A stretch of 46,809 nt of DNA, from positions 1-46,809 of the forward strand of contig CAYSNW010000027.1 of NCBI GenBank assembly GCA_964432415.1, written 5' to 3'. The notes under the pieces were generated by a model. The model did no database searches and was not told where the DNA came from. It saw only the letters and a list, made by a program, of their open reading frames with translations. Below, in pieces: positions 14,232 through 22,165 of the stretch (positions within the stretch are counted from its first letter, which is position 1; every line of letters starts with the position of its first letter). This DNA comes from JAFECT01 sp964432415 (GTDB lineage Bacteria > Pseudomonadota > Alphaproteobacteria > Caulobacterales > Caulobacteraceae). Both the position numbers and the translations under genes were made by a program.

Positions 14232-16100
14232 ATGCGTTTCGACGATCGCTTCCTCGACGAGATCAAATCGCGCGTCCGGCTGTCGGACGTGATCGGCAAG
14301 ACCGTGAAGCTCAAGCGCCAGGGGCGCGAGTACGCCGGGCTGTCGCCGTTCTCGAAGGAAAAAACGCCCTCGTTCTTCGTCAATGACGACAAGGGCTTCT
14401 GGCACGACTTCTCCTCGGGCAAGCACGGCGACCTGATCGGCTTCCTGCAGGAGACCGAGCGGCTGTCCTTCCGTGAGGCGGTCGAGCGGCTGGCGGCGGA
14501 GGCGGGCATCGCCATTCCGGCCGAGGACCCCCGCGCCCAGGAGATCGAGCACAAACGCCAGGGCCTGACCGACTGGATGGACCTGGCGGCCAAGTGGTTC
14601 GCCGCCAACCTGAGACGCGCGCCCGGCAAGGCGGCCCGGGCCTATCTGGAAGGCCGCGGCCTGCCGCCGGATCAGTGGGAACGGTTCGGTCTGGGCTACG
14701 CGCCGGCGGAGCGGACGGCGCTCAGGGACGCCCTGGTGCAGCGCGGGGCCAAGCCGGCGGATCTGGTCGAGGCGGGGCTGCTGATCGCGCCCGAAGGCGG
14801 GGGAGCGCCCTACGACCGCTTCCGCGACCGCATCATCTTCCCGATCACCGACGGGCGCGGAAAGATCGTCTCCTTCGGCGGCCGGGCCATGAACCCGGAC
14901 GACCGGGCCAAGTATCTGAACGGTCCCGAGAGCCCGCTCTTCCACAAGGGACGCGTCCTCTACGGCCTGCCCGAGGCGCGCCGGCTGCTGGGCCAGGGCG
15001 ACGCGGACGCCGCGTTAGTGGTGGTCGAGGGCTACATGGATGTGATCGCCTGCCAGCGCGCGGGGGTCGCGGCGGTGGCGGCCATGGGCACCGCCCTGAC
15101 CGAAGAACAGATGGAGCTGCTCTGGCGGCTGAACCCGGAGCCGACCCTCAGCTTCGACGGCGACAAGGCGGGGCTCAGGGCCGCCTACCGCTCGCTCGAC
15201 CGCGCCCTGCCGATGCTCAAGCCCGGGAGGTCGTTCAAGTTCGCCCTGCTTTCCGGCGGTCAGGACCCGGATGACCTGCTGCGCGAGAAGGGCGCCCTGG
15301 TGCTGCGCGACCAGCTGAACGACACCAAGCCCTTCGTGGAGGTGCTGTTCCTGCGCGAGCGTGACGCCGAGCCGCTGGACACCCCCGAGCGCCGGGCCGG
15401 ACTGAAGGGCCGCCTGCGCACGGCCGCCGCCGCCATCCAGGACAAGGACCTGGCCGAGCAGTACCGCAACGACCTGCTGCGCCGCTTCGAGGGCCTGTTC
15501 CCGGCCCAGCAGACCTTTGGCGGACCCATGGCGCGGCCTCAGGCGCCCTGGCGCAAGGGCGGGCTGATGGCGCCCCAGGCCCCGACCGCGGAAGGCATGG
15601 CGGCGGCCCACAAGCTGTCGGTCGCGCTCGATCCGGTGGCCTGCGCCCTCGCCCAGGGCGCCATCGACGATCCCGAGCGTCTGGACGCCTTTCTGGAGCC
15701 CTTGCAGATGCATGGCTTCGGCGATCCGGCGCTCGACGCATTGGCCAAGGAAATCATTCGTCTGCGCTTGACGGCTGACACCCTTGACTCTGACAGCCTC
15801 AGACGCCATCTCGCCCAATCGGGACTCGCTGCGTTGGTCCGTGATGTCGAAAGGGCGGCCTTGAAATCAGGCGCGCCGTTCCTGGCCCAGGAAATGACAA
15901 TCACAGACGCTCGAGCTTCCTGGTCGCAAGCGTTCGAGGCCCTGACGCGGTTGGCTGCGTTGGAGGCCGCACTCGCGTCCGGAAAGTCGCAAGACCTTCT
16001 GGGCTCGGATCCTGAGGCGTTTCGACGCATCAAGGGCGAACGCGACGCGCTGAAGCGGGCGATCAGGTCGGGAACGATTTGGAGCGGCGAGGTGTCCTAG
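14232..16100 (+). CDS. dnaG: DNA primase lacking the zinc-finger ligands
   Basis: A 622-residue replicative primase. The CHC2 N-terminal domain is recognisable (YAGLSPFSKEKTPSFFVNDD) but all four zinc ligands are replaced: Ser38, Ser41, Asp59 and Ser62 stand where C, H, C and C are expected. The Toprim catalytic core is intact: Glu266 in VVEGYMD and Asp309/Asp311 in SFDGDKAG. The C-terminal ~180 residues form a DnaB-binding helical domain. I recall similar ligand loss in other alphaproteobacterial primases, so the gene is probably functional and lineage-typical. It is upstream of rpoD, the classic macromolecular-synthesis arrangement. Confidence 0.97.
   Translation: MRFDDRFLDEIKSRVRLSDVIGKTVKLKRQGREYAGLSPFSKEKTPSFFVNDDKGFWHDFSSGKHGDLIGFLQETERLSFREAVERLAAEAGIAIPAEDPRAQEIEHKRQGLTDWMDLAAKWFAANLRRAPGKAARAYLEGRGLPPDQWERFGLGYAPAERTALRDALVQRGAKPADLVEAGLLIAPEGGGAPYDRFRDRIIFPITDGRGKIVSFGGRAMNPDDRAKYLNGPESPLFHKGRVLYGLPEARRLLGQGDADAALVVVEGYMDVIACQRAGVAAVAAMGTALTEEQMELLWRLNPEPTLSFDGDKAGLRAAYRSLDRALPMLKPGRSFKFALLSGGQDPDDLLREKGALVLRDQLNDTKPFVEVLFLRERDAEPLDTPERRAGLKGRLRTAAAAIQDKDLAEQYRNDLLRRFEGLFPAQQTFGGPMARPQAPWRKGGLMAPQAPTAEGMAAAHKLSVALDPVACALAQGAIDDPERLDAFLEPLQMHGFGDPALDALAKEIIRLRLTADTLDSDSLRRHLAQSGLAALVRDVERAALKSGAPFLAQEMTITDARASWSQAFEALTRLAALEAALASGKSQDLLGSDPEAFRRIKGERDALKRAIRSGTIWSGEVS
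15783..15811 (+). promoter_or_regulatory. Candidate sigma-32 heat-shock promoter for rpoD inside dnaG
   Basis: CTTGACT (15783-15789) and CGCCATCT (15804-15811) are separated by 14 nt. The sigma-32 consensus is CTTGAAA, a 13-15 nt gap, and CCCCATNT, so this matches 5 of 7 and 7 of 8 positions. E. coli also has a heat-shock promoter for rpoD within dnaG. The start would be about 350 nt before the rpoD ATG. This is a consensus match only. Confidence 0.4.
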
Positions 16101-16164
16101 GAGGGCGGCTTCGGCGCGTTATTTGCATCGGCTCCTTAAGGTTAAGGACCGGTCGGAGATTCGA

Positions 16165-18144
<1,980 letters not shown>

Positions 18145-18150
18145 TTTAGG

Positions 18151-18172
18151 CGAAAATCGTGCTAGGATTTCG
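18151..18172. promoter_or_regulatory. Imperfect inverted repeat, possible antitoxin operator
   Basis: CGAAAATC (18151-18158) and GATTTCG (18166-18172) form an imperfect dyad immediately before the antitoxin ATG at 18175, with TAGGAT between them as a weak -10. Antitoxins of this kind normally bind such repeats to repress their own operon. The site is short and the assignment rests on position. Confidence 0.35.
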
Positions 18173-18174
18173 TC

Positions 18175-18423
18175 ATGGCTGACGGTTTCCGGATCGAACT
18201 CGACGCAAAGGCCAGCGAGCGGCTCAAGGCCGTCGCCGAGGCTGCGGGCCTATCTGCGCAGGACTACGCGCAGGGCTTAGTCGAAGCCGCGTTGGATGAC
18301 GGCTGGGATGAGAGTCGTCGGCGCGCCGCGGAATACGATCGAACTGGTGAATACGTAACAGTCGAAGAAGCGTTTGCGCACTTCGACGCGGCCGCCGGCC
18401 TGACCGACCCCAGCAAGGCGTGA
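18175..18423 (+). CDS. ParD/RHH-type antitoxin
   Basis: An 82-residue protein. The N-terminal half (FRIELDAKASERLKAVAEAAGLSAQDYAQGLVEAAL) fits a ribbon-helix-helix DNA-binding domain, and the C-terminal half (EYDRTGEYVTVEEAFAHFDAA) fits the toxin-wrapping tail of ParD-type antitoxins. It starts 30 nt after rpoD and its TGA overlaps the toxin GTG (GTGA, 18420-18423), the usual order antitoxin then toxin. It would neutralise the ParE-like toxin and repress the operon. Confidence 0.82.
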   Translation: MADGFRIELDAKASERLKAVAEAAGLSAQDYAQGLVEAALDDGWDESRRRAAEYDRTGEYVTVEEAFAHFDAAAGLTDPSKA

Positions 18424-18704
18424 CCTGGACCGTCCGGCTCGCTTCGGCCGCCGATCGCGATCTCGTTCGCCTTGCAGCCTTCCTGAAGGACCGGAGTCCA
18501 AACTCTGTTGCTCCGATGCGCACCGCGCTTTGGAACGCCATCGTCTCCCTGCGCGACAGTCCGCACCGCGGCTTCGCCGGACCGGACTCGAGTTTTCGCG
18601 AGATCGTGGTCGGTTGGGGGAAGTCGGCTTACGTCCTCCAGTACCGAGTAGGAACGGACGTTGTTCTCGTAACCCGCATCTTCCACGGCCGCGAGAACCG
18701 CTAA
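18420..18704 (+). CDS. ParE/RelE superfamily toxin
   Basis: A 94-residue protein with the ParE/RelE fold pattern: an N-terminal strand (WTVRLASAADRDLVRLAAFL), a helix pair (PMRTALWNAIVSLRDSP) and C-terminal strands ending in LVTRIFHGREN. The I.HGREN ending is typical of ParE. ParE toxins poison DNA gyrase, RelE toxins cleave mRNA at the ribosome; sequence favours ParE. The GTG start overlaps the antitoxin stop. The TAA overlaps the convergent metallo-hydrolase stop by a few bases. Confidence 0.85.
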   Translation: MTWTVRLASAADRDLVRLAAFLKDRSPNSVAPMRTALWNAIVSLRDSPHRGFAGPDSSFREIVVGWGKSAYVLQYRVGTDVVLVTRIFHGRENR

Positions 18705-19657
18705 CCCACAGGCTTCGGCACCCGCTTCGTCCCTGACAGCTCCGCCGCCATGAAGCCGATCTCCCGCGGCGCGCCGCGTTCGAAGGCGCCCCAGTCGCCG
18801 TAGCGGGGCTTCAGCGCCGCCATCACCGCCTTGACCAGGTCGTCGCCCCTGGCGCCGGCCTTCATGGCCCTGGCCGTCTCAGTGCGCAGGTCGGCGAGGT
18901 AGTGTTCGAAGTCGGCGACATCCTTCAGCGTGGCCATGTCGCCGTGGCCGGGCACGAAGGCGGTCTTGGCCGCGCCCGGGCGATGCTCCAGGGCCTGCAC
19001 CGTCGGGATCCATTTCGAGATGGTGCCGTCGATGATGTTGGGGGCGAAGCGGCGCCAGACCATGTCGCCGCAGAACACCACCTTCGCGTCCGGCACGGCG
19101 ATGATCAGGTCGCCGCCGGTATGGCCGGGCCAGTAGCGGATCTCGACCTTGCGCTTGCCGAGCTTCAGGTCCAGCGCCTTGTCCACCAGCTTATCGGGCA
19201 TGACCAGGGCCTCGACCTGGGCGCGGCGCTCCGGGGAGATGCGGTCGCCGAACAGGTGGATGTTCTCGGGATGCAGCCAGCCCGGCACGTTCTTCTGGGC
19301 GACGATGGTCGCGCCGGCGGCCTTGAACACCGCGTCTCCGCCGGTGTGGTCGATATGGTAGTGGGTGTTGACCACGTACTTGATCGGCTTGGGGGTCAGG
19401 CGGCGGATTTCGCCGAGCAGGGCCTCGGCCGCCTTGGGGTCGAAGAAGCTGTCGATCACGATCACGCCGTCGTCGCCGATGATGAACCCCGCGTTGGAGC
19501 CTGAGCGCCCTTGCGGCCCGTCGATGGCGGCATAGACGCCGGGGCCGATCTCCTTGAGCGTGAAGGGCAGGCCGGCCGGCGCCGCCGCCGGGGTCTGGGC
19601 GCTGGCTCCCGTGGCCAGCGCCAGGATGAGCGCGGTGAGCGCAATTCGGCCGGTCAT
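18701..19657 (-). CDS. Exported metallo-beta-lactamase-fold hydrolase
   Basis: A 318-residue exported MBL-fold protein. A signal peptide (IALTALILALATGASAQ) precedes the domain. Zinc ligands are visible as His99-x-His101-x-Asp103-His104 (THYHIDHTGGD), with further histidines in YWPGHTGGD and FVPGHGD and an aspartate in FCGDMV. Members of this subgroup include periplasmic lactonases, B3-like enzymes and quinoprotein-associated hydrolases; the substrate is undetermined. ATG 19657 has GGGGGAG 6 nt upstream, better than the in-frame TTG at 19672. Confidence 0.87.
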   Translation of the reverse strand: MTGRIALTALILALATGASAQTPAAAPAGLPFTLKEIGPGVYAAIDGPQGRSGSNAGFIIGDDGVIVIDSFFDPKAAEALLGEIRRLTPKPIKYVVNTHYHIDHTGGDAVFKAAGATIVAQKNVPGWLHPENIHLFGDRISPERRAQVEALVMPDKLVDKALDLKLGKRKVEIRYWPGHTGGDLIIAVPDAKVVFCGDMVWRRFAPNIIDGTISKWIPTVQALEHRPGAAKTAFVPGHGDMATLKDVADFEHYLADLRTETARAMKAGARGDDLVKAVMAALKPRYGDWGAFERGAPREIGFMAAELSGTKRVPKPVG

Positions 19658-19708
19658 GATCGGCTCCCCCAATGAGACGGCGCATCAGACCCCGTCAGCC
19701 GGGCCGGT

Positions 19709-20077
19709 TCAATGGGGCTGCGACGGGGGCGGCGGGCCGAAGGGGGGCGGTCCGGGATAGAAACAGGTGAAGCCGCCGGCCTGGGCCGAGCAGGTGGTGT
19801 TCGGCGGCGGGTGACGGGTGAGGGTTCCGGCCGGGCCGTAGTCGCACACCAGCCAGTTTCCCTTGTCGAAGGGCGCGACCGAGGTCGCGCGCAGCTTTTC
19901 GTGCAGGGCCGCGGGGGTCCAGCCGGCCATGCCCGGGGCTGAGGTGATCTGATGAACGGCCTCGGCGGGACAGGCGATCTGGACCGGCGGGTCGGCCACG
20001 GCCTTCGTGGGCGCCAGGTCCCCGGGGCCGCAGACGGCGATGGCCACGCCAAGGGCCAGCAAGGTCGCACGCTTCAT
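19709..20077 (-). CDS. Secreted four-cysteine domain protein, short form
   Basis: A 122-residue secreted protein of unknown function. A signal peptide (LLALGVAIAVCGPGDLAPTKAVA) is followed by one compact domain with cysteines at 36, 78, 96 and 105. The domain carries the landmarks CPAEAVHQI, VCDYGPAGTLT and CSAQAGGFTCFYPGPPP, and ends in a proline-rich tail. The same domain, with cysteines at 36, 79, 97 and 106, forms the N-terminal half of the protein encoded at 21086-21799. The even cysteine number suggests two disulfides. It lies 66 nt downstream of the muramidase gene on the same strand and could be co-transcribed with it. Confidence 0.72.
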   Translation of the reverse strand: MKRATLLALGVAIAVCGPGDLAPTKAVADPPVQIACPAEAVHQITSAPGMAGWTPAALHEKLRATSVAPFDKGNWLVCDYGPAGTLTRHPPPNTTCSAQAGGFTCFYPGPPPFGPPPPSQPH

Positions 20078-20143
20078 GTCGATCTCCGCTTGCAGGCTCG
20101 GCAGTCAGCCACGACCGACGCCCGGTGTGAAGACCCAAGGAAG

Positions 20144-20962
20144 CTAGCCCAGCGCCGCCCAGGTGTCGGCGCCGGCCTTGCCGTCGACCTTCAGGCCCCG
20201 GGCCTCCTGGAACGCCCTGACCGCCGTCTCGGTGTTCGAACCGAACTGTCCGTCCGGCGAGACCGCGAACCCGGCGTCCGTCAGGGCCTGTTGCAGCCGC
20301 ACCACCTCGGGTCCCGTGGCGCCGGACTTGAGCAGTTTCGGCTTTGGCGCAGGCGCGGTCTCCGCAGTCCCGAAGCCGGCCGCGACCCAGCGGGCGTAGG
20401 CCTGGGCCATCTTCTCGTCGTAGCGGTTGGTCTTGTAGCTCGGCCCGTTGTAGCGGTTCGCGAAGGCGGCCCAGTCGCAGCGCCTCAGGGCCTTGTCCAG
20501 GCCGTTCGCGCCGATGAAACGCGCCATCAACGCCACCTGGCCCGCCGCGCCGGATCGCGCCTCGGCGACCAGCTCGGCCACACTGGCGTAGCCGAGGCTC
20601 TTCCAGTGCGCACCCATAACCTGGCCCAGACCCCACGAGCAGGACCCGAGCGCCGCGTCCTCGTCGATCTGGCGCGCCCGCGCCAGCAGGGCGTAACGGC
20701 CCGCCTGGGAGGCCGGGTTCTTGATGGCGCCGGCGCTCGGCGCCGCCAGGCCCTCGCTCTCGGCGCGGGCGCGCGCCGCGCCGCTGAGCGCCCGGTAGAA
20801 ATAGTGCCCCTCCCAGCGGATGATCGGCTCCATCGCGCCCTCGACCAGGGAGCCGGTGACGCCGGCGCTCTCGGTCTCGGCCACCGCCAGCAGGGCGGCG
20901 GGCGCCACCTCGATGGTCGCCGCGATGGCGGCGATGGCGGTGCGGGCAGCCTCGTCGAACAT
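20144..20962 (-). CDS. N-acetylmuramidase (DUF3380) with C-terminal peptidoglycan-binding domain
   Basis: A 272-residue peptidoglycan hydrolase. Residues ~1-190 match the N-acetylmuramidase family used by phage endolysins: ALLAVAETESAG with the catalytic Glu, MEPIIRWEGHYFYRAL, ASQAGRYALLARARQID, SCSWGLGQVMG and ANRYNGPSYKTNRYDEK. The last ~65 residues form a PG_binding_1 repeat (GPEVVRLQQALTDAGF, PDGQFGSNTETAVRAFQEA, VDGKAGADTWAAL). There is no signal peptide, which is endolysin-like, yet no other phage genes are nearby. ATG 20962 is the start. The flanking genes encode related secreted four-cysteine proteins. Confidence 0.9.
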   Translation of the reverse strand: MFDEAARTAIAAIAATIEVAPAALLAVAETESAGVTGSLVEGAMEPIIRWEGHYFYRALSGAARARAESEGLAAPSAGAIKNPASQAGRYALLARARQIDEDAALGSCSWGLGQVMGAHWKSLGYASVAELVAEARSGAAGQVALMARFIGANGLDKALRRCDWAAFANRYNGPSYKTNRYDEKMAQAYARWVAAGFGTAETAPAPKPKLLKSGATGPEVVRLQQALTDAGFAVSPDGQFGSNTETAVRAFQEARGLKVDGKAGADTWAALG

Positions 20963-21037
20963 GGCGCGTCCCTCTGCGGCGAAGGTTGCAACCCTAGATC
21001 AATGCACTGGGCCTGCAAGCGCCACGCGCGAAATGAA

Positions 21038-21059
21038 GAAGGGGCCTTGCGGCCCCTTC
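21038..21059 (-). terminator. Hairpin terminator after the long four-cysteine gene
   Basis: A perfect 9-bp stem GAAGGGGCC (21038-21046) and GGCCCCTTC (21051-21059) with loop TTGC lies about 27 nt past the minus-strand gene stop. It is followed on that strand by TTCATTT, a modest U-rich tail. A second short hairpin (GACCGTC/GACGGTC, 21069-21084) precedes it. It separates the long gene from the muramidase gene. Confidence 0.6.
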
Positions 21060-21085
21060 CCCAGGTCGGACCGTCTGGACGGTCG

Positions 21086-21799
21086 TCAGTTCCAGGTGGT
21101 GTAGCCCAGCTGCAGGGTCTGCACCCCCGGCCCGCCCGAGATGCCGTTCATGCGGAACTGGCTGATGCGGCCCTGGTTGGTCTTCATGCAGACGTAGCTG
21201 CCCACCGGCACCGCCGCGAGCGGAACACGGCCCGAGCTGAAGGCGGCGAAGCGGCAGCCTTCCCAGCCGCGGTTGGACCGGTCGCCCACCGCCATCATCG
21301 CCCCGTTCTGGGGGGTCAGGAACTTGTGGAACGGATCGACCGCCTCGAACCACAGGTCGGCGGCGCCGGAGGTGGTCACCGCCCCGGTGTCGAAGTCGAC
21401 CAGATAGGTCTGGTGCAGGGTGACGGGGCCCGTGGAGTGGGTGCCGGGGTTCGGCGGCGGCGGCGGGGGTCCGGGGACCATGCAGGTGAAGCCGCCGGGC
21501 TCGGCGTGGCAGATCATGCCCGCGGGGACCAGGTGCTGGATGGTGCCGACCGGGCCGTACTCGCAGATCATGGCCGGCTGGCCGCCGATCGGCGCGATGG
21601 TGGTGTTGTGCAGATGCTCGATGATCGGGGTCTGCCACCAGCCGCCGCCGGGGGGCAGGGGCGAGACGATCTCGCGCCGGGCCTGGGCCGGACAGGTGTA
21701 GTGAATGACCGGACCCGCTTCCGCTTTTTCGGGCGCGAGCTGGATCGTCGCTCCCGTCAGAAGCCCTGCCGTGATGGTGAACGCTGCTAGACTCTTCAT
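21086..21799 (-). CDS. Secreted two-domain protein with four-cysteine domain, long form
   Basis: A 237-residue secreted protein of unknown function. A signal peptide (LAAFTITAGLLTGATIQLA) is followed by the four-cysteine domain (Cys36, 79, 97, 106; CPAQARREI, ICEYGPVGTIQ, CHAEPGGFTCMVPGPPP), a proline-rich linker of about 12 residues, then a second domain of about 110 residues. The latter contains YLVDFDTGAV, DLWFEAVD, RGWEGCRFAAF and VGSYVCMKTNQGRISQF. The second domain resembles small extracellular modules seen in other bacterial secreted proteins, with two further cysteines. ATG 21799 is preceded by GGGAGG. Confidence 0.72.
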   Translation of the reverse strand: MKSLAAFTITAGLLTGATIQLAPEKAEAGPVIHYTCPAQARREIVSPLPPGGGWWQTPIIEHLHNTTIAPIGGQPAMICEYGPVGTIQHLVPAGMICHAEPGGFTCMVPGPPPPPPNPGTHSTGPVTLHQTYLVDFDTGAVTTSGAADLWFEAVDPFHKFLTPQNGAMMAVGDRSNRGWEGCRFAAFSSGRVPLAAVPVGSYVCMKTNQGRISQFRMNGISGGPGVQTLQLGYTTWN

Positions 21800-21981
21800 G
21801 ATCGCCTCCCTTTTGTTGCGATGCCTGAACACGCGACAAAAGAGCGCTCCCGCGCCTGAACCGGTTTTGAACCTTGAGCGTCAGGCTCTGTTCACCTTGG
21901 CGGTGGGGTGCGCGCACCCTGAAAAGGGAGCGTTCGGCCCGAAGGGCCGGATCATGGGTTTGATCTCAGGTATTTGAAATT

Positions 21982-22069
21982 CTTCGTGCTCTTCGTGGTT
22001 CGTCCTCTCTTCCTGGGACGCGCGGTGAGCCCGGAAGGTTCAAACACAAAGCACACGAAGATCACGAAG
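21982..22069. repeat. Inverted repeat of CTTCGTG-type intergenic element
   Basis: CTTCGTGCTCTTCGTG (21982-21997) matches the reverse complement of 22054-22069 at 15 of 16 bases, and each arm contains two CTTCGTG copies. Between them a second imperfect stem CTTCCtGGG / CCCGGAAG can form. This looks like the dispersed CACGAAG-rich intergenic repeat known from many proteobacterial genomes; its function is unknown. Copy number elsewhere in this genome cannot be seen. Confidence 0.65.
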
Positions 22070-22132
22070 GATGACCGGTCTTCCGGCTCCGACGGCGAGG
22101 ACCCGACGAAGAATTCCGCTGCGCGGGGATGG

Positions 22133-22158
22133 GGGCGGGCGGGTGAGTTCGCCCGCCC
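22133..22158 (-). terminator. GC-rich hairpin after the M16 peptidase gene
   Basis: Stem GGGCGGGCG (22133-22141) and CGCCCGCCC (22150-22158) with an 8-nt loop lies 8 nt past the peptidase stop. There is no U-tract, so it may pause or stabilise the 3' end rather than act as an intrinsic terminator. Confidence 0.45.
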
Positions 22159-22165
22159 GCCGTCC

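Larger units (their letters stand above)
21800..22165. other. 366-nt intergenic region with no gene
   Basis: No coding sequence is supported here. The gap holds the promoter side of the four-cysteine gene, a long inverted repeat (21982-22069) and a GC-rich hairpin next to the M16 peptidase stop. Both flanking genes run on the minus strand. The part around 21960-22070 is distinctly less GC-rich than its surroundings. Confidence 0.6.

Noticed and set aside
16131..16147. CCTTAAGGTTAAGG upstream of rpoD as a CtrA or other regulator site
   Set aside because: Spacing between the TTAA units is 2 nt, not 7, and no other support was found.
20144..20962. Muramidase taken as evidence for a prophage
   Set aside because: No integrase, terminase, capsid, tail or holin genes are nearby, and neighbours are ordinary chromosomal genes.
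19952..21790. 612-codon plus-strand open frame
   Set aside because: Antisense across three real genes with signal peptides or known domains; composition is that of a shadow.
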